This document shows, piece by piece, positions 7,838 through 15,935 of a stretch of DNA of 64,000 bases; the stretch's first letter is position 1, and every line of letters begins with the position of its first letter. A program made the translations under genes and the position numbers. Source of the DNA: Acidobacteriaceae bacterium (GTDB taxonomy: Bacteria; Acidobacteriota; Terriglobia; Terriglobales; Acidobacteriaceae); contig PLBY01000045.1 in assembly GCA_003134655.1 (NCBI GenBank), forward strand, positions 37,791 to 101,790. Direction: 5' to 3'. The notes under the pieces are model-generated. The model worked only from the letters and a program-made list of their open reading frames with translations. It ran no database searches and had not been told where the DNA came from.

Positions 7838-9142
7838 ATGGCAATCACGGCCCCCAACACTTCTACCAGGACTTCGGCGCCGGACACGGGGCAGAGCTAT
7901 GCTGCTCCGCTGGCTACGGTGACCACGCTCTTCTTCATGTGGGGGTTTCTGACCTGCCTGAATGACATTCTGGTTCCGCATCTGAAGTCGATTTTCGACC
8001 TTAGCTACGCGCAGGTGATGTTGATTCAGTTTGCGTTCTTTGGAGCCTATTTCGTTTTCTCGTTACCATCCGCCAGAATCGTCGACGCGATCGGCTACCA
8101 GCGGTCGATGGTGGTCGGGTTGCTCGCCATGGGTCTGGGAGCTTTTCTGTTTGTGCCGGCCGCGATGGTTCCGTCGTTCCCATTATTTCTAGGAGCGTTG
8201 ATCGTGCTTGCGGCCGGGATCACCTGCCTTCAGGTGGCGGCCAATCCTTACGTCACGGTGTTGGGGAAACCCGAGACCGCCTCGAGCCGGTTGAATCTGA
8301 CCCAGGCGTTTAACTCGCTGGGGACTTTCCTGGCGCCGTTTTTCGGCGGTCTGCTGATTCTGAGCGCGGCCCCGAAGACCATGGCGGATATAAGAGCGAT
8401 GGCGCCCGACGTGTTACAAGCTTACCGATTGCACGAAGCTGCGACGGTCAAGACGCCGTATGTGGGGCTGGGTATTGCGCTGGTCGTGCTGGCCCTTGCC
8501 ATCGGCAGCTTCAAGTTGCCGAAGATCGAGCACGCTCAACACAAAGTCGGCGAGAAAGTGAACGACTCTATCTGGAACCACCCCAGCTTGATCTTCGGCG
8601 CAATCGGCATTTTTGTGTATGTCGGCGGCGAGGTTTCGATCGGGAGTTTCCTGGTGAACTACTTTACGCAGCCGGAGATTGGCGGCCTTACGGAAAAAGT
8701 TGCCGCGAGCTTTGTGGCTTTCTACTGGGGCGGCGCAATGGTCGGGCGATTTATCGGCTCCGCACTTCTGCAGAAGATGAGCACGCGGGGACTGCTGGGA
8801 ATCTGCGCAGTGTGCGCGGCTGCCTTGGTGGCAATCTCCATGCTGACGACGGGACACACTGCGATGTACAGCATCATCCTCGTCGGCTTCTTCAACTCAA
8901 TCATGTTCCCGAGCATCTTCACGCTGGGTGTGGCTGAACTCGGACCGCTCACCGGGGACGGTTCCGGAGTCATGATCATGGCGATTGTTGGCGGAGCAAT
9001 TATTCCGGTGGCGCAAGGGTGGATTGCCGATCGGATCGGGATTCATCACGCGTTCTTCCTGCCGGTGATTTGTTATCTGTACATTCTGTTCTTTGCTTTG
9101 AGCGGGTCGAAGCCGAACAGCCAGCGATACGCCAAGGCCTGA
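7838..9142 (+). CDS. MFS sugar transporter, FucP/GluP type
   Basis: This 434-residue inner-membrane protein has about twelve hydrophobic segments. The FucP/glucose-galactose permease signature is clear: FFMWGFLTCLNDILVPHLK in the first helix, then QVAANPYVTVLG and SSRLNLTQAFNSLGT. Such proteins take up fucose, glucose, galactose or related sugars by H+ symport. The start is uncertain: ATG at 7838 or an in-frame GTG at 7823, with a GGAGG at 7818 that fits neither perfectly. It is divergent from the secreted glycosidase and 129 bp ahead of a LacI regulator, forming a small sugar-use locus. Confidence 0.92.
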   Translation: MAITAPNTSTRTSAPDTGQSYAAPLATVTTLFFMWGFLTCLNDILVPHLKSIFDLSYAQVMLIQFAFFGAYFVFSLPSARIVDAIGYQRSMVVGLLAMGLGAFLFVPAAMVPSFPLFLGALIVLAAGITCLQVAANPYVTVLGKPETASSRLNLTQAFNSLGTFLAPFFGGLLILSAAPKTMADIRAMAPDVLQAYRLHEAATVKTPYVGLGIALVVLALAIGSFKLPKIEHAQHKVGEKVNDSIWNHPSLIFGAIGIFVYVGGEVSIGSFLVNYFTQPEIGGLTEKVAASFVAFYWGGAMVGRFIGSALLQKMSTRGLLGICAVCAAALVAISMLTTGHTAMYSIILVGFFNSIMFPSIFTLGVAELGPLTGDGSGVMIMAIVGGAIIPVAQGWIADRIGIHHAFFLPVICYLYILFFALSGSKPNSQRYAKA

Positions 9143-9252
9143 GGGAGCGCTGAGAGAGTGGATAGGTTCTTCGCTTCGCTCAGAATGACAACGTATGCGG
9201 AATCACTGACAGGGTTCCGGCATTTGTTAACATGTTTCACGGAATTCAGGAC

Positions 9253-9265
9253 TAAAACGATTTAA
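9253..9265. promoter_or_regulatory. Candidate LacI-family operator upstream of lacI-type gene
   Basis: TAAAACGATTTAA is an imperfect palindrome centred on CG, 7 bp ahead of the regulator's ATG. LacI-family sites typically have a central CG with A/T-rich arms. It resembles the AAAACGTTTTAA sites of the second LacI locus at 26453-26590. Autoregulation is inferred. Confidence 0.45.
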
Positions 9266-9271
9266 GCGATC

Positions 9272-10315
9272 ATGGGGCAAATCAAGAAGCCTGGCCAAAA
9301 ACCAGAGGTCGTTACCCTCAAGGCCGTCGCCCAACATATTGGACTGACTCCAGGGACGGTATCAGCGGTTCTGAACGATTCGCCTTCGGCGCGATCCATT
9401 CCGCAGGAGACCAAGAACCGGATCCACGCGGCCGCCAAGGAACTCAACTACCGGCCCAATTTTTTTGCCCGCACGCTGCGCAACAAGCGCACCTACACCA
9501 TCGGAGTAATCGCGGAAGAGATTGGCGACTCCTACAGCTCGCCGATCATCAGCGGCATTGAGCAGTATTTGAGGAAGCGCGATTATTTCTTCCTGACGGT
9601 GGTGCACCGGCACGACCCCGTGCTGCTGAATCGATACTCGCAATTGCTGTCGGAGCGCGGCGTCGAGGGCATCATCACGGTGGACACGACCGTGCAGGAG
9701 GCGCCCGCGCTGCCTACGGTTGCCATTGCCGGCCACAAGAAGTTGAAGGGCGTCACCAACATTACGCTCGATCACCTGCGGGCCGCGAGGTTGGCGCTGA
9801 ACCACTTCAAGGATCTATCCCACGAGCGCGTCGCCTTCATGAAGGGCAATCCGGTGAGTTCGGATGCGAAAGACCGCTGGGATGCGATTTGCCAGGTGGC
9901 GGCGGAGATTGGGATGAAGATCGATCCCGAGCTGACGGTGCAGATCGATACGGACGATCCAACGCCGATGTTGGGCTATCCGTTTACCAAGCAACTGCTG
10001 GCGCGCAAGAAGCCGTTTACGGCGCTGTTTGCCTACAACGATATTTCGGCGATCGGCGCGATTCGGGCGATCCTGGAACAAGGACTGCGGGTTCCCCAGG
10101 ATATCTCAGTGATGGGTTTCGACGACATTCCGGGGGCTGCGTTTCATACTCCGAGCCTAACCACGGTGCAACAGCCGTTGAACCGCATGGGAGAAGTGGC
10201 GGCGCAGGTCCTGTTGGAACGAATTGAGGGAAAGAACGAAGACCCTTCGGACATTGCGATTGAGCCGGAACTAGTCGTGCGGGAATCGACGGCGAAGGCT
10301 CCGGGGGCTTCCTAG
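9272..10315 (+). CDS. LacI-family transcriptional regulator
   Basis: This 347-residue protein has an N-terminal helix-turn-helix ([20 protein letters not shown]) and a hinge helix region ([19 protein letters not shown]). The rest is a periplasmic-binding-protein-like effector domain, ending with the typical [19 protein letters not shown] and ELVVRES motifs. It should repress sugar genes until an effector sugar binds. It lies behind a FucP-like transporter and ahead of a second MFS gene, so these and the divergent glycosidase are likely targets. The effector is unknown. Confidence 0.95.
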   Translation: MGQIKKPGQKPEVVTLKAVAQHIGLTPGTVSAVLNDSPSARSIPQETKNRIHAAAKELNYRPNFFARTLRNKRTYTIGVIAEEIGDSYSSPIISGIEQYLRKRDYFFLTVVHRHDPVLLNRYSQLLSERGVEGIITVDTTVQEAPALPTVAIAGHKKLKGVTNITLDHLRAARLALNHFKDLSHERVAFMKGNPVSSDAKDRWDAICQVAAEIGMKIDPELTVQIDTDDPTPMLGYPFTKQLLARKKPFTALFAYNDISAIGAIRAILEQGLRVPQDISVMGFDDIPGAAFHTPSLTTVQQPLNRMGEVAAQVLLERIEGKNEDPSDIAIEPELVVRESTAKAPGAS

Positions 10316-10359
10316 GGTAACGGTTCCGATATAGTAGCGGCAGAGCGTCCTCGCCATTC

Positions 10360-11565
10360 ATGCCCCCCTCTGACTCACCCAACGCCTCAACCTCAGCCAA
10401 GGCGCTTACGTTCGCTGCGTACGCGTCGTTTGTGCCGATCGGGATCGCGACCGTACTTCTGGGGCCGATGCTGCCGACTTTGTCGGCGCGATGGTCGTTG
10501 AATTATTCCCAGGCGGGAGCCCTGTTTACTGCGCAGTACTTGGCGTCGACCTTGGCGGTTGCCCTTTCGGGCGTGCTGGTTTCGCGCTGGGGATTCCGAT
10601 TTGCAATCAAGACGGGACTTCTGTTGATGAGTGCAGGAGTGGGTCTGCTGCTCACCGGTCCCAAGGTGCTGGGGATTTTTTGCATTGGTGCGTATGGAGG
10701 AGGGCTGGGGCTGGCGGTGCCGGCGGCGAACCTGCTGGTGGCGGAAGTGAATCCCGGGCGACGCAGCGCGACGCTGAATCTGTTGAATTTCTGTTGGAGC
10801 GCGGGCGCTGTGGCGTGTCCGTTTCTGGTGGCGGCGGCGGTGAAGGTCCACCAAGTTCCTCTCTTCCTCGGCGCGGTGGCGGGTTTCGCGCTGCTGATGG
10901 CGATTGGGATCGCGGCCATGCCGGCGTCCATTGTTGAGCCGTCGGCGAAAACGCATGCTGCCCAGAAGACGGGCCTGGCGATTCCATGGGGGCACGGCTC
11001 TTTGCTGATGTTGGCGGCCCTCTTCTTTCTTTACGTTGGCGTCGAGAACGGCTTCGGGGGCTGGGTTGCATCGTACGCGAAGAGCCTCGGGAACCTGACG
11101 CCGGCGATGGCGCTGATGACTCCTTCATTTTTTTATGCGGCGATGCTCCTCGGTAGAATTTTGGCGCCGATGTTGTTACGGCTGGCTGACGAAATCCGGC
11201 TGGTGCAGATCGGACTGCTGGTGGCTTGTGCGGGTATGGGCGGTCTTGTCTTATCGCATGGACTGCGTGGGGTGGTGGTGAGTGCTTGCCTGGCGGGGAT
11301 GGGGCTCTCTTATGTTTATCCCATTACGATTTCGCTGTTGTCTGTGAAGTTTGGGACCGCGTCGGCGCGGCTTGGGTCTGTGATGTTCACGCTGTCGAAT
11401 ATCGGCGGGGGACTGATGCCGTGGATGGTGGGCGTTTCGTCGAATCATTTCGGCAGCCTCAAGGCGGGGCTGGCGGTACCGCTGATCGGATGCGCGACGA
11501 TGTACGCCCTGTATTTGCGGGAGTGGAAGATGGCGGCGGGTCCCAACTCTCTAGTGGGCTACTGA
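10360..11565 (+). CDS. MFS transporter, FucP-like
   Basis: This 401-residue protein has about twelve hydrophobic segments. It has the MFS loop GVLVSRWGFRFAIKTG between helices 2 and 3, and late helices containing YVYPITISLLSVKFG and FTLSNIGGGLMPWMVG, which resemble the FucP/sugar-MFS group. The substrate is unknown; a sugar is inferred from the LacI regulator 44 bp upstream. No clear ribosome site is seen before the ATG, so the exact start is less certain than the gene. Confidence 0.88.
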   Translation: MPPSDSPNASTSAKALTFAAYASFVPIGIATVLLGPMLPTLSARWSLNYSQAGALFTAQYLASTLAVALSGVLVSRWGFRFAIKTGLLLMSAGVGLLLTGPKVLGIFCIGAYGGGLGLAVPAANLLVAEVNPGRRSATLNLLNFCWSAGAVACPFLVAAAVKVHQVPLFLGAVAGFALLMAIGIAAMPASIVEPSAKTHAAQKTGLAIPWGHGSLLMLAALFFLYVGVENGFGGWVASYAKSLGNLTPAMALMTPSFFYAAMLLGRILAPMLLRLADEIRLVQIGLLVACAGMGGLVLSHGLRGVVVSACLAGMGLSYVYPITISLLSVKFGTASARLGSVMFTLSNIGGGLMPWMVGVSSNHFGSLKAGLAVPLIGCATMYALYLREWKMAAGPNSLVGY

Positions 11566-11645
11566 AGACGAAGGTCAGGTACCTCGGGGGCTTAAAGCCC
11601 TCAGTGAAAGGACAACTTTCTCGCAGCGCTGAAAGCGCTGCGCCA

Positions 11646-11720
11646 CCCAAAATCAGCCGTCCAAGAATCAGCCGTCCCAAAGTCAGCCGTCCGAGAATCG
11701 CAGTTCCAGGAATCAGCAGC
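11646..11720 (+). repeat. Degenerate 15-bp tandem repeat
   Basis: Five successive 15-nt units, typified by CCAAGAATCAGCCGT, follow each other without spacers in the gap between the convergent MFS and nucleotidyltransferase genes. The first three share (A/G)TCAGCCGTCC; the last two are decayed. Upstream, at about 11590-11635, lie two short palindromic stretches (GGGGGCTTAAAGCCC and CAGCGCTGAAAGCGCTG). Confidence 0.85.
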
Positions 11721-11751
11721 TCCAGAGAATTGCCAGCGGCCACAACAGGTG

Positions 11752-12927
11752 TTAAGAGCGGACGAATCTCGCTGCCAGGCGGGAGAGGCGCACCAGTCGA
11801 TACAGCGGGAAGAGCGGCGCGGGCAGACGGATGGCTTGCCATTCGCCTGGTCCGGGCGTGAGGGCAAGACGCTGCAGAAGTCGCAAGCGATCGAGCGGCC
11901 GTTCGCGCAGACGCATCATGAGGCGAAAGTAGGCTAGCGACTCGACGTTGAAAACGCCCTCGCTGGCAATATGAGTTTGAATCTCATCCACCAGCGCCTG
12001 CGTGCCCGGATCTTCCGGGAGACTCGCTTGCGCAGCCGCCGGAATGGTTGCGCTTAGAAGTCGGTTCGCCAGAAGCATGGTGACGCGCAGAATGCGGACG
12101 ATTCCCAGGGATTTCGCCTGCGATGCGATCCAGGTCCAATCCAGGGTGGGGAGGCCCATGATGCGCGCGATGTCGCAGAGCCAGACGAGGCGGCCCCAGA
12201 CGTGCTTGGCAGCGTGCGCTGACAGTACCAGAAGCAAATCTTCGGCTGAGGGCGTCTTCATGGGATGTCCGGCGACGGAGACCGTGACGGCTCGCTGGAA
12301 CAAGGCGTGCATGTCGAAGTCAACTGCGTAAAAGCTGGGCTGAATGGCCCACTGAACTTCGAGGAGGTTGGGACCTGCGGCACCGTCGAAAGCACATTCG
12401 TATCCGGATTTCAGATAAGCGCGTTCCTCTGCCGGAGAGAGAGACAGGTGGGGCGTGTAGCCGAGTTCGCGGGCGGCGTCGCGGATGCTCGGGAAGTCCT
12501 GCGGGCGGATCAGCAGGTCAATGTCACCGGCATGCCTCAGTGCAATGTCGCCGTAGGCCATTTCCGCGAGGGCCACGCCTTTGTAGGGCATGACTTCAAT
12601 GCCGAGTGCGGACAAGTGCTCAACGATGTGAATTAACTCGCGTGCCACAAAGAGGGCTTTGTGTAGGTTGATCTGATAGTGTTGCTTCAGAGCGGACATC
12701 TCAGCAGGAGGAACGACATCGGCGTCGGCGTCCTCAATGCCAACGAGGGCCTGATAGAGAAGAGGCTGAGTGCCGTGACGATCGGCAAGGTCGAGCAGAA
12801 GGTTCCAGCGGATAGACTGGCGCGACAGAAGACGGATGCGGTCTATCTTTTGCTGGCGAGAAATTTCGGAACATGCCGCTTGAAGGAAGGACCACTCGGC
12901 TTCGAGTGTGGCGCCAGTACCGGGCAT
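11752..12927 (-). CDS. Nucleotidyltransferase family protein (NTP_transf_5-like)
   Basis: This 391-residue protein carries the motifs LGIEVMPYKGVALAEMAYG and RHAGDIDLLIRPQDF, the active-site Asp pair of the uncharacterised NTP_transf_5 nucleotidyltransferase family. An EVQWAI motif and a helical C-terminal half follow. Members recur in peptide-modification clusters with PqqD and HPr-kinase-like genes, where they may nucleotidylate or phosphorylate-tag a peptide or partner; the reaction is not established. It is the last gene of the minus-strand RiPP operon, 33 bp after the radical SAM gene. The start ATG at 12927 is clear. Confidence 0.85.
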   Translation of the reverse strand: MPGTGATLEAEWSFLQAACSEISRQQKIDRIRLLSRQSIRWNLLLDLADRHGTQPLLYQALVGIEDADADVVPPAEMSALKQHYQINLHKALFVARELIHIVEHLSALGIEVMPYKGVALAEMAYGDIALRHAGDIDLLIRPQDFPSIRDAARELGYTPHLSLSPAEERAYLKSGYECAFDGAAGPNLLEVQWAIQPSFYAVDFDMHALFQRAVTVSVAGHPMKTPSAEDLLLVLSAHAAKHVWGRLVWLCDIARIMGLPTLDWTWIASQAKSLGIVRILRVTMLLANRLLSATIPAAAQASLPEDPGTQALVDEIQTHIASEGVFNVESLAYFRLMMRLRERPLDRLRLLQRLALTPGPGEWQAIRLPAPLFPLYRLVRLSRLAARFVRS

Positions 12928-12960
12928 GTTATCAGTTCGTCCGGAGAGAGCAAGTCCAGA

Positions 12961-14100
12961 TCACGCGATCGCGCCAGCCGGCGACGCGCCAACCGTGGCT
13001 GGAAGCGCCTGAATCTGTACCAGATTTGCCTTCCTTAGGTTGGCCCAGGAGTTCTTGTTGGCGATCATGTTGGCCGAGGGAACTCCGGTTCGCACGAATG
13101 ATTTTTCACAATCCTGCGATGAGGGCCCGCGCATATTGCCTTCCGTGAAGGCGAGGCCGGGACAGCGCGTGCAATTCGAAACGTGGGTGCAGGATGTGCA
13201 GGTCGTCAGATCCTTGAGCCGGATGGAGCGGACCTCGTTCATCTTCTCCGAATGGCGCCAGATGTCGACAAAGCGCTGCTGCCGGACGTTTCCCGTGGGA
13301 AGCGGGAACTGGACGCAAGGGAAGACATCGCCATAGGGCGAAACATAGCAGGCGGTGTGGCCGGCGCTGCAGGGAATGGATTCGAGTTCGCTCTCGCCCG
13401 CGGGTGGCGGGATCGCGCAAAACTCGTCCGCATTCCCAACCAAGGCTGGATCGCGGAAAACCTGGCGGAGCACACTCTGGTCCACGTTCAAGGCGACGGT
13501 GGAGCGGTTGCCGTCCATCATGGGGGTGATGGTCGGATCGAGCGTGCATTCAACGCCCATTTCCTGGGCCAGGGCGCGAACGCCCGGATAGTCCTGCATG
13601 TTCTCGGTCATCAAAACGTTGGCCATGATGACCTTCAGACCCTGGGACTTGAGGAAGCGGATGGCGTCGAGAGAGCGTTTGAGCGAGCCTGGAACCAGTG
13701 TGATGGCATCGTGCACTTCCGGACGGTGCGAGTAGATGCTGATCTGGATGGACTCGACGTTGAGGTCGCGGAGCCGAGCCGCCTGGCGCTCGCGAATCAG
13801 CATTGCGTTGGTCTTGAGCTTCACGCAAAACATCAGACGGCGGGCGTGTTCGAGGAGTTCGAAGAAATCCTTACGCAGAAAAATTTCGCCGCCGCTGAGA
13901 GTCAGGATGAAGACTCCGGCATCGGCCATCTCGTCCATCAGATGCTTGATTTCGGCGGTGGTCATCTCGCCATGATCGTCATGATCGAGATAGCAGTGGA
14001 CGCAGCGCTCGTTGCAGCGGTAGGTGAGGTCGAGGTGGACGCTGAGCGGAATGTTCAGATTCAGCGCCTTGTCGGCCATCTCCGCCAGGAGGGAGCTCAT
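12961..14100 (-). CDS. Radical SAM/SPASM peptide-modifying enzyme
   Basis: The product has about 379 residues. The radical SAM cluster motif CNERCVHC is at about 29-36, SGGE at 68-71, and the C-terminal SPASM domain supplies further cysteines at about 243, 250, 261, 300, 303, 309, 312 and 330, enough for two auxiliary Fe-S clusters. This layout is that of PqqE, AlbA and anaerobic sulfatase-maturase relatives, which make C-C, C-S or other crosslinks in peptides. Its ATG overlaps the stop of the pqqD-like gene by 4 bp, showing translational coupling. The likely substrate is the short peptide encoded at 15748-15912; the bond formed cannot be read from sequence. Confidence 0.93.
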   Translation of the reverse strand: MSSLLAEMADKALNLNIPLSVHLDLTYRCNERCVHCYLDHDDHGEMTTAEIKHLMDEMADAGVFILTLSGGEIFLRKDFFELLEHARRLMFCVKLKTNAMLIRERQAARLRDLNVESIQISIYSHRPEVHDAITLVPGSLKRSLDAIRFLKSQGLKVIMANVLMTENMQDYPGVRALAQEMGVECTLDPTITPMMDGNRSTVALNVDQSVLRQVFRDPALVGNADEFCAIPPPAGESELESIPCSAGHTACYVSPYGDVFPCVQFPLPTGNVRQQRFVDIWRHSEKMNEVRSIRLKDLTTCTSCTHVSNCTRCPGLAFTEGNMRGPSSQDCEKSFVRTGVPSANMIANKNSWANLRKANLVQIQALPATVGASPAGAIA

Positions 14101-14414
14101 CGGGATTCTCCGGTCACGGCGTTCCGCGGCGGAATGGGTTCTTCTGAGATTTGCAGTATCTCATGGCTGGCCAGTTCGCGTGCCACGGTCTCGGCATCCT
14201 GCAACGCCACGGCGGGCGCTACCTCGAACTCGGTACAGATGCGGTGCTCGACGATTTCGTCGAGCGGGGTGGTGCCGTCGGCGGATTGCCACAGGATGGT
14301 CGCCGTCTTGTTTAAGGTAAAGAGGGTGGAATCCCGGCCCGACATAATCATCATTTCGCCGTCGAGACTGCGGGCCGCGACCCGCGGATTGCGCGCAACG
14401 TAGAGCCTGCTCAT
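14097..14414 (-). CDS. PqqD-like RiPP recognition element
   Basis: This 105-residue PqqD-family protein has the usual pattern of a beta strand ending in SLDGEMMIM, the core LFTLNKTATILWQSADG, and two helices ending with LASHEILQI. PqqD proteins bind the leader of a precursor peptide and present it to the radical SAM partner. The gene overlaps both neighbours by 4 bp (ATGA), upstream with the HPr-kinase-like gene and downstream with the radical SAM gene, which strongly supports joint function. Confidence 0.92.
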   Translation of the reverse strand: MSRLYVARNPRVAARSLDGEMMIMSGRDSTLFTLNKTATILWQSADGTTPLDEIVEHRICTEFEVAPAVALQDAETVARELASHEILQISEEPIPPRNAVTGESR

Positions 14415-15226
14415 CCGATCAACTCCCAGACCCGGGCATCGGGCACAAAAGTAAGGCGGGACACCGGGACCCGGCTTACGAACTCAAAGGCGGAATGAAA
14501 CGTCGATTGCACAAGTTCCTCATCCTCCGCGAAAAAGAGAAGATTAGCAAGCAGAGATCGAGTCGCTTCTCCTGGGGGGATGGGGTCGATGCGATTCTCA
14601 GAACCCTTGGCCAGAAGGTATAGAGCCGCGATCGGCGCGGAAACATTTTCGCCGAGCTTGGCCAGTTCACCAGTAAAGGGAGTGCCGAAGGCAACGTAGC
14701 CGGAACCCTGCTGGCGCACGTAAGAAATTTCGTCGGTCAGGAGCGTGGCGTCGGGAGGGGCGAGTCTGGAGATGGTCGTTTTGCCGGCCTCGGAGACTCC
14801 GGCGAACAGGAACGCCTTGCCATTGCGGATGGCGCTGGCGGAGTGCATCAGGAAGCCTCCCTGGCGGGCCAGCACGAGCGTGTGGACAATGCGCAGCACG
14901 GCGTCGATGGAATAGGGATTGGCGGTCTGTCGAATCAATCCGGTGCGCGATGCGGGTTTCCACTCGGCGCGAAAATCTCCGCGCTCGAACGTCCATTTGC
15001 CAAGATGTTGAGTCACACTGACAGGGGCGTTGGGATCAGAAGGGCCCGGCGGCCTCAGGTCGACGTCGAATTCGATCTCGGCATGTTCGGAAGATGAAAC
15101 AAACCCGGCGTAGCGGTCGTGCAGCATGGCCAGGAAATCCGGGTCCGTGGTCAGCACGCGCACGGGCATGCCCCCGATTTCAATGACGAGGTTGAGACGT
15201 TCGATTTCGGTGGCTAACTCGGGCAA
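14411..15226 (-). CDS. HPr-kinase-like ATPase of peptide-modification locus
   Basis: This 271-residue protein has a C-terminal HPr kinase/PEPCK-like fold: LMHSASAIRNGKAFLFAG leading into the P-loop GVSEAGKTT (about 143-151), and the acidic motif LLTDEIS. The N-terminal half shows no known domain. It lacks the partner genes of carbon-catabolite HPr kinases. Homologues of this short type sit in lasso-peptide-like and PqqD clusters, where they may phosphorylate the precursor. The start is probably the TTG at 15226, preceded by AGGA. It is 12 bp behind the S26 peptidase gene and overlaps pqqD. Confidence 0.82.
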   Translation of the reverse strand: MPELATEIERLNLVIEIGGMPVRVLTTDPDFLAMLHDRYAGFVSSSEHAEIEFDVDLRPPGPSDPNAPVSVTQHLGKWTFERGDFRAEWKPASRTGLIRQTANPYSIDAVLRIVHTLVLARQGGFLMHSASAIRNGKAFLFAGVSEAGKTTISRLAPPDATLLTDEISYVRQQGSGYVAFGTPFTGELAKLGENVSAPIAALYLLAKGSENRIDPIPPGEATRSLLANLLFFAEDEELVQSTFHSAFEFVSRVPVSRLTFVPDARVWELIG

Positions 15227-15238
15227 GGGGATCCGATC

Positions 15239-15775
15239 CTACTTCGTTTGAACCAGAGACGCATGAACCCGTGACGCTCGACGCAGGCCGTGTACGCCCA
15301 CAACGACACGGGCAGAAAGAGTCGAACGTCGAAACATGGCCGCGACCGCCCGTTCGGGAAGGCGCAGGCTCCTAGCCGGTTTCACCAGCTTCCCGTTGCG
15401 CACGATGAACGAAACTTTTCCCAGAAGCTCGTCGTGAGCTACAGGGGAATCTGGGTGGGATTCCGCATCGCCCTGGGTCTGAACCATCGAATCTCCGGGT
15501 CCGCTGGCCTTCTTTACCACGCGGTGAGCAACGAACCGGCGACCGTTGCTGAACACGACGACATCGCCGTCGAGGACATCAGAGCTGGCGGCATACTCGA
15601 CTACGAGCGTGTCGCCCGGCCAAATCGTGGGCAGCATGCTCCACCCGGTGACCCGCAAGCGCAAACTGCCAGACGAGCGCAATACCTCGCCCGCAAGTTC
15701 GCACTTGAGGGCGTTCAGGTTGGCTGGCCCGGCCTGCCGAAGACTTTTCACGATGCGCTGGTGCGGCCCGAGCAT
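15239..15775 (-). CDS. S26/S24 signal-peptidase-like protease (SipW-type)
   Basis: This protein of about 178 residues has the signal peptidase I box VTGWSMLPT (Ser about 46) and then GDVVVFSNGRRFVAHRV. The usual catalytic Lys is replaced by the His of AHRV (about 84), the Ser/His arrangement of ER-type/SipW enzymes. No obvious transmembrane anchor is present, unlike normal LepB, so it may act on the modified peptide in the cytoplasm. The start is uncertain: ATG 15775, an earlier ATG at 15802, or GTG 15751 overlapping the stop of the precursor gene. All three overlap the precursor reading frame, which argues for coupled translation. Confidence 0.8.
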   Translation of the reverse strand: MLGPHQRIVKSLRQAGPANLNALKCELAGEVLRSSGSLRLRVTGWSMLPTIWPGDTLVVEYAASSDVLDGDVVVFSNGRRFVAHRVVKKASGPGDSMVQTQGDAESHPDSPVAHDELLGKVSFIVRNGKLVKPARSLRLPERAVAAMFRRSTLSARVVVGVHGLRRASRVHASLVQTK

Positions 15776-15912
15776 TGCCCTTCGGCGATGGTCTTTCCAC
15801 AAGAAAGGGCGCTGGTCACAAATACACGTTCGTAGCGGAAAGACGGTTTTTCGTACGGCTTCCGCGTGACTGGAATACTGGGTTTATCGATGGATGTGTC
15901 GTTCATAGCCAT
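15748..15912 (-). CDS. Putative RiPP precursor peptide
   Basis: The product has 54 residues from the ATG at 15912 (52 from the second ATG at 15906). The N-terminal half is a hydrophilic leader; residues 18-33 read KPYEKPSFRYERVFVT, matching the general YxxPxF/L leader pattern bound by PqqD-type elements. The putative core SALSCGKTIAEGQCSG holds two cysteines (38 and 47), then a short Ser/Thr tail. It sits directly ahead of the S26 peptidase, HPr-kinase-like, PqqD and radical SAM genes on the same strand. It lies in the same frame as the upstream beta-propeller gene, but that continuity is probably accidental because the propeller's real end is in another frame. Precursor identity is inferred from sequence pattern and position. 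Confidence 0.8.
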   Translation of the reverse strand: MAMNDTSIDKPSIPVTRKPYEKPSFRYERVFVTSALSCGKTIAEGQCSGRTSAS

Positions 15913-15935
15913 AAGAGGACCTGTTTCTGTTCTGT

